64,000 nucleotides of DNA, taken from NCBI GenBank assembly GCA_903813345.2, contig CAIIXF020000010.1, forward strand, positions 3,649,169 through 3,713,168. Reading direction: 5' to 3'. A program made the translations under genes and the position numbers. The DNA is from Owenia fusiformis. Lineage: Eukaryota; Annelida; Polychaeta; Sabellida; Oweniidae. Positions 46,335-57,800 of this stretch are shown piece after piece (position 1 is the stretch's first letter; the number at the start of each line of letters is the position of its first letter). The notes under the pieces are model-generated. The model saw only the letters and a list, made by a program, of their open reading frames with translations. It was not told the origin of the DNA and ran no database searches.

Positions 46335-47331
46335 TTACCCTACTATCACACCAAACTTGTTCTCACTACGTTCTCGAAAACGGGCTTAAACTTTGCACGA
46401 ACGGATTTGAAGTACTAAGAACCCACTAAGAACCGTTTGGGATATGTTTACAAACTTCATGAAACTACTCGAACGAGTCGGTCCTCCAGAACTTAGAGCA
46501 TGCTCAACATTTTTAGGTGATCGTCACGTTCTGCAATCAGAGTGACAATGTACTTAAGACGACCTGGACGCACTGTGGACACACTACGAACGGAAGTGTC
46601 GTACTTCAATCCTACTAGGGACGTATTACAACGTTGTGTAGTCAGGCGTAAATTGCCGAACCCCAATCTAGTCCGTTTGTAGCTCGTTCATATTCTGTTC
46701 GTAGACAGACCCAACTCGACCGAATAACGTCCTTCCCGTTTATAAATTTGGTGGATAATTCAGTGACATATTAGGACGTATTGAGAACGAGGTAAAACTA
46801 ATTGTTAACTGGTTTAAACTGATTAAGGACGTAATTGAACTGCTTGGATACGATGTGTAGACGAGACGAACGCACAATTTTACCCGATCTAAACTTGATA
46901 GCTATCACACGAGAACCAGTTGTCACTGCGTTCTTCAAAATGTTGCCGAATCGGTTTTAAACTGTGTGGAAACTGAATGAACGTAGCTACAACGTTCTAC
47001 AGTCTGTCTACGAACTTCATGGACTTTCCCGGACGGGGAATTTGATTTAGAATTTTGAATAGATTCAAAATTCGATGGCGACCATACCGTTCTGTAATCA
47101 GGTCATGGCGACCTTCTAGACTAAGGGACGCGTTATACGACGTTGCACACCGACGTGGTGCGACCTGAACGAACTGCGAATGAGATGGACGTCTTGAAGA
47201 CTGTTTATGAACGAAGTAGCTAATTATTTTAGACATATTTCCCCAAAACAGCCAGATTGAGCCCGTTTTACGACGTTTTCGTAGAACTGGCAAGAACGGG
47301 TAAGAACTAGTTTGGTGTGATAGGGGGGTAA
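46335..47331. mobile_element. ~1 kb TIR element, GGTGTGATAG family
   Basis: Left end TTACCCTACTATCACACCAA, right end GTTTGGTGTGATAGGGGGGT-AA. It is homologous to the right half of the 30.7-32.36 kb palindrome. A further terminus of the same family (TTTGGTGTGATAGTAGGG) follows at 47790-47807, so a nested or larger 1.47 kb element (46338-47807, flanked by TTA on both sides) is also possible. Confidence 0.65.
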
Positions 47332-47810
47332 GTAACAACAATCAATCAAAGTGTCGAAATACTCATTGTACATAATAATGTGCTACCATCGAAATAAAGT
47401 ATCTAATTTACTGTAACCGATCAAAATGAGATACGGGACAACGGACACTGTAATTACCATATGCCATTGTCTTTCTAAATTACTCAGAGTCTGATGTCAT
47501 TGACGATATCGAAGACGCTATATTGTTGCGATTCACGACCCAATTTGATCGAAATTGGGATTTCATAGAAACATCATCACAAAAGCTTAATACATGCACA
47601 GAATTAGCGACAATAAAATCCCATGAAATGAGGGTCAAGTGATTATACAGTTGAAGCGACGGTTATGTCCGCCATTTGTGACAACCGTATCTGAATTTAT
47701 TTATTCCAGGGTGAATACGTCCCTAGTATGAGAGGGACAGAGAGACTGATATAATATAAGTCAAAATGGCGAGACACTAGTCAGTGTAGTTTGGTGTGAT
47801 AGTAGGGTTA

Positions 47811-48875
47811 CTATTGTTCCAAATACGTCAGAAGATGTTCGTTCTTGGTAGGATCGAAGTACGTCTATTCGTTCATCTCGTTTTGTCAAACTATGATGAC
47901 ACTATACACCGGGATGGACGAAAATAATTTTTGAGCAGACTCGACGTTCTGTTCATGGAGTTGAAGTAAAAATATCAAAAAGTTATAATTACGTCGCACT
48001 CATTATTAGTTTGTTTGGCATCACGTTTGAATGAAGTGAGAAGTACATCGAGTTTGTCATAGTGTTTCAAACCGCGTGCCTAGCTAGTAGACTCGCAGCT
48101 TGACTACTAGGCTGTGTATTTGCTTGAGGAAGTTGTTTATGCAAATGTTACTATGGATTCTGTTATTAAATGATCGCAATGACGGGCAAAAATTTCGTTA
48201 ATAAGAGATATTAAGTCACTGTCCGGTTTAACAAAATATATATTTTTTGTTCTTTATATACACATGCTAATAATTCTTTACATATGCAAGACAATTGTCC
48301 CTATTATGTTATAGATTCGGAAAATAAAGATAAATATCTGAATAAATGTCAATCAATATTTGTGTGCCTCAGGTGCACAAAAATACAGTCGGATGGTTGA
48401 ATTTACAAATTTTCCCATAACTGAGCTTCGTTGGCAAGTTAACTCTGAATCTGTTATGAATTATAGTTGGTAAACATCAGGCTTTGGATTATCCTTCAGT
48501 TCTTGAAGTTTTCTTTACACATCGATGTGCCACACTTAGGCCGTGCGGGCTTACCGTTCGTCAGCGTGTGAATACTTTTGGGCAGACGTCGAGGCACGAC
48601 ATGGTACACGGTTGCCTTTACAGCAAGATATACCCTATTACATCAAATACCAAAATTAAGTTATGAATTGAAAGGAAATGCATTAAAAAAGTAATGCCCA
48701 AAGTTACCCAAACGGAGGCGAACGGTGGAGAGCCCACATGGCAAGCCAAATGTGTCCAGCAACTCTGCGGTTTGCATGCAAGTTCTCATCGTTCTACTTA
48801 TTGTCGTTCATTTATCATGTTTGATATGAACTACGAGTGATCCATTTACTTATCTCTGGTACTGTCATCCGCCTA
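47811..48875. other. Intergenic, no gene seen
   Basis: Includes some more diverged GGTGTGATAG-family sequence (47820-47960), then AT-rich DNA. A less AT-rich patch at 48500-48650 has a 60-codon ORF with no recognisable motif. Confidence 0.35.
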
Positions 48876-49433
48876 TTAATTCTTAATATCAATGTTATTC
48901 TTCAAGCCATCAATTAATTGAGACTCATAATTTTCTTCATTCATATAAATGTCTGTCAAGTCTTGCTGATCTACATCACGTTCTTCTATCTCACCTTCAA
49001 ATTGGGTTCCCTCATTGTCCTCGGATCTTTTAGAGGCAGTCATACCAACGCTTGCTACAAGGCCATCTCGACAAGGCCGACACTCACACTCTGTTGGTAC
49101 TGCGATCTGTAGGAGAATTTGATGATATGTATTGGCATTCTTTCTTCGACATGTGAACGTTGCTGTTCTGATACGGTTCTGGCCAATGCTCTGACAGCAC
49201 GTGCAGTGTCTTGTGAGTTCCGACGTGTTTGTGCGAGAAACCTCTGTGTACGAAATACACGTTCCGTGACATCCGAACATAGGGAGACTTCGGGGGAAAC
49301 AACCTTCGGGACGGATGATCTTCAGCATCAATCGCTTTCGACATGTTTCTCTGTAACGACTCTCGGCATCACATACTGCCACTAGGAAGAGGCACAAAAC
49401 TGATAGCACACACACATTGTAAGGAGTCTCCAT
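48876..49433 (-). CDS. burs: Bursicon-alpha-like cystine-knot hormone
   Basis: Secreted cystine-knot neurohormone subunit. In arthropods bursicon alpha pairs with bursicon beta and signals through the LGR2/rickets receptor; the role outside arthropods is less clear. 185 residues on one uninterrupted exon. Signal peptide ~1-23; the knot spans 31-121 with 11 cysteines at 31, 45, 55, 59, 77, 79, 80, 95, 116, 118 and 121. The spacing is C-x13-C-x9-C-x3-C-x17-C-x-C-C and the domain ends CECRPC, which is the bursicon-alpha pattern (CxCC, then CxCRPC). One N-glycosylation sequon is at N69-T-S. An acidic 64-residue tail (122-185) is longer than the tails I recall for arthropod bursicons. Start: the only Met before the signal peptide. 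An acceptor (ttattttcag) 23 nt upstream, with the exon resuming at 49455, implies a 5' UTR exon. No bursicon-beta partner gene is seen in the window. Confidence 0.85.
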   Translation of the reverse strand: METPYNVCVLSVLCLFLVAVCDAESRYRETCRKRLMLKIIRPEGCFPRSLPMFGCHGTCISYTEVSRTNTSELTRHCTCCQSIGQNRIRTATFTCRRKNANTYHQILLQIAVPTECECRPCRDGLVASVGMTASKRSEDNEGTQFEGEIEERDVDQQDLTDIYMNEENYESQLIDGLKNNIDIKN

Positions 49434-49457
49434 TGTATTTGCCGGTTTTCTCTCACT

Positions 49458-51900
49458 GAAAATAAAGAAATTCTTAGAATGAAAGCAAAATACAGTTTTA
49501 CATTTTGTACTTGTTTATACTAGTGGTGGTTAATTGTGATGTTATAGTGAGCAATAATTTTGTTCGAAAGTCAGATTGGAACATCGGTATGGTAGATCAC
49601 TAATATTCCACATCAAAAATGGCATTCGAAAATACTATGGTACAATTCTCGATTCGACGATGTTGATATCATGGCTAAAATAATAACACCGGTCAAGTTT
49701 GGAATCATGCAATTGATTCTTTGAATTTGAACGTATATATTGTCATCTATACATAGCTAGGCAAGGTGTTTCCAATTCCAGCCAATCAGAACACATTATT
49801 TTATATAATTGCATTACATGAAATTATAATTCACACATTGCTGGGTGTGTCAAATTCCAGCCAATCAGAACACGCCATTTCACGTAACTGCATTCAATTA
49901 TACAACCGATCACCGCATCCATCGAATGCTAGTCAATGGTTAGCAAGGTGAGAACCGATATCTACAAATTGAGATTGATGCTTTGCCAACTTGACCCTCG
50001 CAAAAGGTTTTATTGAAAATATGTTCTTTTCGTGATTTCGTATCTTTTAAGTGACATGGTAGAAAATATTTTGCAATGTGTGAAAAGAATTTAAGTAGCC
50101 ACAGACTCAATGAATTGTGATATGTCAATATATTTCAGGCGTTGGTTCTTAAAATTAACACTCGATTCTGGCGCATTTGTGAAAAGGATTGGTATCGATA
50201 TGGAGAACTGAATTCAACAATGTTTTTATCTTAAACCAATTATTGAATACATTTTGTAAAAAAACACGGTCCTTTATGTAATGTTGACTGATTGACAACA
50301 ATTGAATGCGAAAATAATTTATACATATTTTATATAACTGTTTTTGTTAACATTTTTTTTTGTTTTTTAGTGCATCCGTTTTTTGTTCCTTTTTACCATT
50401 TCATGAGAATGAAATAAAATATCTCTCCGAAGCTTGTTTAAACAAAATAGCATATACAACATTTTCCTAGACTTCCCAATATTAGAGTTGTACAAAGGAA
50501 ATTTTTGTTGATTTAACAAAAAGTATTCAAAAAATTAAAACAAAAACCCCTGAAATAGATAAAAACTTAGATAAACCTTTAATTTCATTAACAATATACT
50601 TTTTTTTAAATCAACCAAACTTTCCTTTTATTTGGAGTATTACAATATTGAGAGACATAAACACGTTGTGTCATTTTGTTCAAATGAGGTTCGGATAGAT
50701 GTTTCATTTCATTCCGAACATATGATACCAAGAACAAAAGAACTACCCGATGTGTTTTCTAAAACAATATAGAGAAAAGTATATTTAACTATTTCAAATT
50801 ATATTGTTACCATTCAAAATATAACCATTAAATTGACAATGTGTTAACTTTTCAGAATCTTTTGATGACTGGTTTAAATGAAACGTGTGTTCGCCATATC
50901 GATACCCATCCTTTCGGAAAGTTAGACCTTCAACCTTCAAACTCAAACTCAATAGTCAGTCCTCAAACCACCCACCACCCTGATGCACCCAGGATATTTT
51001 TAGATTCTGTTGAAACTGATAACACCAATCTCATATTTGAGTGAAGAATATTTTCATAGAGAATAACAAGCAAGGTGCATATGTAGATCAAATGGTTAGT
51101 GTTTGGTTTATTCGAAGTTATTATATAATTATTATTTAGTAGTTCTTGTTAAAACACTGTTAGTCGGTGCATAATATTTTCGTCAAATCTCATTTCTGGT
51201 AAAAACATCAAATCTGACTATTTTTGTAGCATTATGCACTTAATAACCCCATCTTCATCCTGTATTTTTGATGTTACATCTAGAAATAATGTATTATGAC
51301 CATAGGGATATTTGCCCATAATTGCACCTGGTCTCTTTTACTAAAAATATGATAGCTACGTAATTGACATTAGGCACCATCTTCTGATTTACAAAGGTTG
51401 CCAATAAAACGCTCAGAATCCTTCGTCATATCCACTTAGTTAAAATAAGATGTGTCAGTAAATGAGTTTCAATATAGCTTTGAAATCTCGCTTATTCTCA
51501 TTTTTTCATGTGATTTTAAGAGATTTGAACTTCTAACCTCTAATGACTAACTTTTTTTTATTTTACTATCGTTACAATGAAAACGTTTCCACAAAAAACT
51601 CTGATTTATACAGATATGCCCTTTAAATAATTTTACATGACTTCTTTAATAAAAAGTTGGGAGAGATCTCCATTAAAGCAATGCTAGGATTCTTTAAAAC
51701 ATTGGATTCGGAGAAGGGTGATATTTATTATTTCACCTTATCCAGCTACTTTGTAGAATATAGAAACTATACTGTTCGGCCAAATTCTAAAACCCGCTAA
51801 GGCCTAATGTGTATTTTGAGACTTCTAGATTGTTCTTTCTTAGTATGTCTCATAACTCTAATTTGATCGACTTTAACTTGAGGAGCTATAGGACCAACTG
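49458..51900. other. Intergenic or 5' UTR intron of the bursicon-like gene
   Basis: AT-rich. A direct duplication occurs: TTCCAGCCAATCAGAACAC at 49776 and 49855, with similar flanks (CATTACATG / AACTGCATT). A 67-codon ORF begins at 50841 and continues past a plausible acceptor (acttttcag, near 50855), stopping at 51044. It has no recognisable domain and no partner exons. Confidence 0.3.
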
Positions 51901-52437
51901 AATTTTCCAAATCAACATCAACATTAGCTCGAGCTAACATTTTTGCATTAGAAACCAACTATGAATCATGGCGCATGACTGATGGGTTTTGTTCATTCTG
52001 CGATACAAAATTAAAGAGAATGACATTGTTCAACATAGAATTTTAGAATGTATTCATTTTAATGAGGAGCGCCAATCACTTTATTTTAGTTTAAGCCAGA
52101 AATGTAATGAAATGGCATTTTCATATTTTATCCCTGCAAATATAGAAAAGAAACTTGGTTTTATTTGTGGTGATGATGTATTTTTTATGGGGGCATGATC
52201 ATCTTAAAGTTGTTGATAAGATGGTAAAAACAGTTTTTAAGTAAAGTATACAAGCCTAGAGCTACAACTGTCTTGATATCACACCAATATTTTATTCTTA
52301 ATGTATGATATTTTGATTTTAAATACTGTAACATGTTTTAGACGCGTCTAGAATTTATATAACTTTTGTGTGCCATCGTTTCAAAGATGTAGTTCCTGAA
52401 TAATAAATAAAATAAATAAATAAAATAAAAAATAAAT
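51880..52437 (+). pseudogene. Decayed 3' end of a non-LTR retrotransposon
   Basis: The translation contains a pattern typical of the C-terminal zinc-knuckle region of LINE-type polyproteins: C-x2-C, then ENDIVQHRILEC and NEERQSLY, split by a one-base frameshift near 52005-52020. It is followed by ~200 nt of 3' UTR and an (AATAAA/AAATA)n tail at 52399-52437. The reverse-transcriptase core is absent (5' truncation). The clade is not assigned. Confidence 0.45.
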
Positions 52438-52498
52438 AGCATCGTAGCCATGTCTTACATGCCCAGTTTTCTGGACCCAATATGTGTTGTCATATACC

Positions 52499-52566
52499 TG
52501 TCTTTCCAGGCTGTCAATCATTCGATTCATGATGGCACGTGGACTTTCCCTCGGGACATTTTTCCT
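52499..52566 (-). CDS. Orphan candidate exon, function unknown
   Basis: On the minus strand, tttctccttag precedes and GTATAT follows a 68 nt open segment encoding NVPRESPRAIMNRMIDSLER. It is markedly more GC-rich than its surroundings and has AG/GT borders. I do not recognise the peptide. No neighbouring exon with matching phase was found, so it could be a lone exon of a gene whose other exons I missed, an exon relic, or chance. Confidence 0.25.
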
Positions 52567-52639
52567 AAGGAGAAATAGTATTTGGTTGATGAAAACACAG
52601 AATGAAATCATAAAATTGAAAAAATAGATCACAACCTTC

Positions 52640-54700
52640 TATTTCTAAATGCGTTTAATTGATGTCTGATATTTCCTCTTACAACTATAATGGTAAAGTT
52701 AAAAGCTTTCTTGCGTGAGCGAAGATGGGGCTTTTACATGATTCTATATTAATCAAACATTTACAGAGCAAAATGTCACCACCTGGTTCCTTACAACATC
52801 AAAGATGGGACACGTGCAGTCCATAAACCCCAATGTCTGCAACCGATTATATATAATTATCAGGGCGATTGTCCAACGGTGTTTCACTTTATTCCAAAGC
52901 TGCTTTATAGCAGTGGAGCCCCACTCAAAGGGATGGATTCAAGAATGTTTTGATTGGGATAAACTTTATTCAATTACTGTACCTCTTCAAAAAGTATTGA
53001 TTTTTGAAAAAGTAGGTTAAGAAGAAATAATGAAGAATAAGGACAAACTTTTAAAAAATTGATTTGACTCACATTTTGTCCTTGACCTAGATAAAAATTC
53101 TTTCACGCAAAGTTCAGTCTAGGTCCCAAGTAGGAGCATAGGAGTTAACTCATGCCTCACTGGAACTATGAAAAGAACGCGTAGGACGAATAAAGATGAA
53201 GGAAAATAAATAGAAAGTATTTACAAAATATATAGGAACCCCCCACCCCCGATGGGGCCTCCTTATAAATAAAGAATGAAGAAAAGCAAACAAAGCCTTT
53301 TGAACAGCGGGCCCTTAATTATAACAATTGTCTCTATGTGATCGTTGCTGTTTGTTTTGCAAGACAATGGCATGTTTTATCAGGGTCTCATAATATGTTG
53401 TCATGATAACATAAATTAGCTAAAATCAGCATACTCCTAAAATCTTAAATTAAGGTTAAATCACCCTATCCTATGAATGTCATCACAACTCATTTTTTGA
53501 TTCAGGACACTAGCTTTACATGTCTTTAGGGCGCGTTAACCCAAAAATGTCGTTTTGGAATACTCAATGAATATGGTTCAAAAAGTTAAAAGTACAATGC
53601 AAAATGCATTCATACAGTCATTTATTTTTTAGATCAATCTAGTTTCTCCATATCAGTTGTAACTCAATACTCCTTGGATTCATACAATACTTAATGCCTC
53701 ACTCATATTTGGGAGCTGCCCCATAACGGTAGCCGCATGGCGTAATTTTAATTTTTGGAGACAGAGTAAAAAAATGAAAAGTCTTTATGATCGAATTTGT
53801 TAATTATTTTATAATTTATTACGATTCCGTTGAAATTTGCCCACAAAAATATTTTGTTTTCATAAATTTATTTTGTTCTATTTTTAACCCTACTAACGAA
53901 TCCGTATCTTTGCAGTGATACCTTGTTTTGGACTTTAGCTCAATAAAAACACATGTCTGAAAAATAAGAAATTGTATTGTTAAACATTTTGTGTCATCAC
54001 AATATCTATTTTCACGAATTGCTCGTTTACTCGTGGTTAGGAAATGCTCGGTAAAGCAAATAACATAAATGCAAAATAAGATAACAGGCAACCGTTGTTT
54101 CCTTTGTTATGTCTCTAATATTATGAAGATTGATCACAAATGAAATGTATAGGTTAAAGCACCCTGTCTAATAAATGCTATCATAACCTACTTTTAAGTC
54201 AAAGATATTATACAAAGGGTTCATTCTATTGGAATTAATGCATCATTCACATGCATTATTCCCGATCGCGAAGATCAGCTGGATGTACCCCTACGATCAC
54301 ATTTTCCATATCGATTTTGTAAAGCTACGGCCGCCGTAGAGCAAATCTGACTGATTTTAGGTTGCAGTTTGCAATGTTAACAAAAGAAAATCCTAAATCT
54401 ATTAGTTTATACGTAAATTCAAAGCATTGCTTCTTATAACTTTGGAACAAAAGCAGATTTTTAGTATTAACACAAAAAAATATCAATTCTGGCAAATATA
54501 TCTCTTGTTCCTGCAAAATACGGAGCGGAAGGGTTAAATGCGGAACCGTCTATTCGAACAAGTTGCCCTGCTCTTTATAACACCCACACGAATTCTCACG
54601 TAAGCTCCCATATACGTTTAATTATTAGTATTTCATTATATGGGGACCAAACATTTTTTGCGTGGAATCGATTTTGCCTGGTTTTAAGACGAACGTTCTA
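52640..54700. other. Intergenic, no gene seen
   Basis: AT-rich DNA between the orphan exon and the CAP gene promoter, with no ORF above ~90 codons and no recognisable domain or clear repeat structure. Confidence 0.35.
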
Positions 54701-54735
54701 GACACCAACTGGAATAAAATGACGCAGTAGGTGTT

Positions 54736-54742
54736 TATAAAG
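54736..54742 (+). promoter_or_regulatory. TATA box of the CAP-domain gene
   Basis: TATAAAG lies 51 nt before the ATG. Initiation ~30 nt downstream would give a 5' UTR of about 20 nt. Spacing and sequence fit a focused TATA promoter, as is common for tissue-specific secreted proteins. Confidence 0.5.
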
Positions 54743-54786
54743 ACACCAAGAGCACTTTCTGCTTTCTATTCAACATCGGTCAGCAA

Positions 54787-54841
54787 ATGGAGCTGTATTA
54801 CGGGATACAACTTCTCCTATTGGTAGTCTCAAATGTAATGG
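54787..54841 (+). CDS. CAP gene exon 1 (signal peptide)
   Basis: ATG after a TATA box at suitable distance. 55 nt, donor G|GTATGT, phase 1. Encodes 18 residues with a hydrophobic core. Confidence 0.75.
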
Positions 54842-57800
54842 GTATGTACTTTAATTAACTCTAAATAAAACAATTATTTATATTCATAACTATATCGAGT
54901 GACACTTGTAAGTATCACGATTAAGACATATTGATGAAATTACAATAATAAACATGTTACATATAAGTTGGATTGATTATATATAGTACCCCACACACAT
55001 TTTTGTCGCCTACTTTGATGTATTGTGGAAAAATATCCAAAAAGAGTTTGCTTATGAAATTCGGCATACTTTAACTTGAAACATTTTGTGACACTCATTT
55101 TTTTTTATTTGGAAATTTAAATAATATTGACGAAAAACAAGCAATTTGACGAGAACAGACAAAAGAAAGATGCAGAAATAGGGAATTTTGCTAATAGCAT
55201 CGGATGGACAGGGAGTAGACATAGTATTTGTTTATATGAAAGATCTAAAAATGAATTAAGGTCAGGGTGCACTTTGATGAAAAGACCACGTGCAGTATGG
55301 CAAGTGATTTAATACGGTCATATCTTTCACCATGAGTACTTTCTGGGCATAAATACAGTAAATGTATCGCTCTATTCAATGTGTATGACAGACATACACG
55401 ATTAATGTCAGTGTAAGAACGACTAGATCAACCCACCCATCCAGCCATTCAAATGTGTGTCATTGTTTTACAGTAAGCCTAATCGTTCCATTTATGTTTT
55501 ATAAAAAATCTCTGACAGTGTGTAGTAATTATAATTCCTTACCTCATTCTTTTTAAAACCTTTGTATCACTTTATAAGTAAACATTATTAAGATTTATCA
55601 AACAAATCAGCACGCAAAATCCCAAAATGACCGTGCGATGCCACCGGGCGCCGTAAGATAATCGTACGATGACCGGGCGGGACACGGCCGGGTAGGTACC
55701 GATGAGTTTGGTTGAGAAAAAATCGCCAAGACATCGGCAACTTTTATCTCCGCGATAAAACTACCGGCGCCCGTACGATGTCTAAAAATCGGCCGATGAG
55801 TGGCGATCATCGCCCGGCGCCCGTACGATGCCCGGGCTCGCCTGCCGATTTCGAACAAAATACTAATCGGCCGGGCGCCGTAGTGAAAATCGGAGCCTAT
55901 GTGACCAAGGCATAACTGAAGCAAGAAAAAAGGTAGAATTCAAAAACGTTCATTCATCATTTGAACAATAAATGTCAAGTTATATCTCGAGTTACATCTA
56001 GTTGCCCAAACAACAGCTGAAATAAACAGACGAAAAGTGCACAGATAATTTAATTTGCTGGAAAAGACTGAGTACAGGGACGAATCGTAAACGTGTTACC
56101 CTAAAATCAGGACAATAACCCAGATGCGATTAGATTATTACCAGTTTCACCACCAGGCGGCTAATTCTCTTCGATCAGCATGGGAGATATCTGAGAAAGT
56201 TAAACTTGAATATCAGTTAAAGTGGATACATGTTTGTAACCCTTATGTGTCTGATAATTATACAAATGAAAATATACACAGTGAAAGAAAATAGTATCTG
56301 TCCAACAGAAGAAAAAGATATTTCACTTTTTCACATTTTCAAAGGATTTGAAATTTCAAAGTTGACAAGCACTTTCTGATCATCTCTAGATGCATTTGAC
56401 ATTTGTTTTAGATGTTTGCACCTACAATACACAGGACGCTATATCGGTGAAGCAAATTCTAAGACAGCACAACAAATACAGGAGGCGACTAAAGGCCTCC
56501 AACGTACTTAAAATGGTAAGTTTTTCCGGGTTTGAAAAATGTAAAGACTCTGTCATCTTGGGTTTCATATAATTTAGTAACGTAAGTCCAAAAAGAGATC
56601 CGCTTTTCTTCAAGTATTTTCTCAGCAATTGATGACTCGATTTCATTGAAGATGTCTATAAGCTATGCTAAGGTTATCATTAGTAAGTGGTAGAAATATG
56701 GAAGAGATTGATACCATATTATGTTAGTCATGTCAAAAACTCTATTATAAGAGCTGCGCAATGAGGCCTTCATAGCGTTTGTGCCATGTGAGAGCATCCG
56801 TCAATCTGTTCAATCAGTCATGTGTTTTTGTCAGTTGAGTATCTGATAGTTATACAAATAGGTCGAATGAAAGAAAACATTATATTTCTAATAAGATACA
56901 AGATATTTCACTTTTTGTGGTTTTATAACATGGGATCTATGGGGAATCTCCCAGACCAAGAAGTCACATTTTCAAAGAAAGTTAAATTTTCAAAGTTAAT
57001 TAACACGTTTTTAAAACTACATTTCTAGATGTAATTTGACATGTAGATTTCAAATATGATATCAGTTTGACTAACTTTTAAATTTTAAATGACGTAAATG
57101 AAGATTGTTTCTACTCGCATCTAGTCTATTATTCATTCATATTAATTTTCTGGAGAAGTCACAAGAGTGCCCCCTTTTGGAAAAGAATTCAAAAATGATT
57201 ACCACGTTTTTCAATAATATATCATGCAACATTGGGTCAGGAAGGAAAATGCTATCAACTGTGATTTTGTTACAGACTTGGAACAACACCCTTGCGGATG
57301 AGGCTGCAAAATGGGTTGGAAATTGTTCAAACATCGACGCTACTTATAGATCTGCAAAAAAAGATAACCTCGTACCACTTATAGGTAATCAATGTATACG
57401 TAATTACAGTCACTATTTTTAATAACAAAGTGGGCAAAAATAGCACTAACCTTATTAATTGTATAAAAATAGCAAAAATGGCAAAAATAGAATAAATGAA
57501 CAATATTTTTACCTTAAATAAAGTTTATTTTTCTCCAAACACCAACATTTTGAAATTCTTTTCTATTGACATTGTAATTTAGCTCATCCATCATCATCGA
57601 CTTTATATGCAAGCTTAAACTCTCTAATATTCCTTTGAACTGTTAACCTTTGGATACTATCGCTATATGTAGGGGTGAGAACTTCAATATCATTAAATCT
57701 TTCTTCTCCAGTTTTTATGAGATTGCTGAATAATCTATGAATTGGAAATATGGAGCTTGTTGGCTCATTCATCATAATTTGAACATACGAAATGTAAAAC

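Noticed and set aside
31954-47341. 114-codon ORF intact in both copies of the GGTGTGATAG element (31954-32298 and 46997-47341, minus)
   Set aside because: Most differences between the copies change the amino acid, which is not what protein selection leaves. The ORF follows from sequence homology of the elements.
52744-52850. Possible second minus-strand exon near the orphan exon (acceptor tcggttgcag, peptide TLGFMDCTCPIFDVV)
   Set aside because: The donor phases do not match the acceptor phase of the 52499-52566 segment, so the pair cannot be joined as one gene.
55127-55312. 61-codon ORF in CAP intron 1
   Set aside because: No homology recognised, not in phase with the CAP exons, and no good splice borders.
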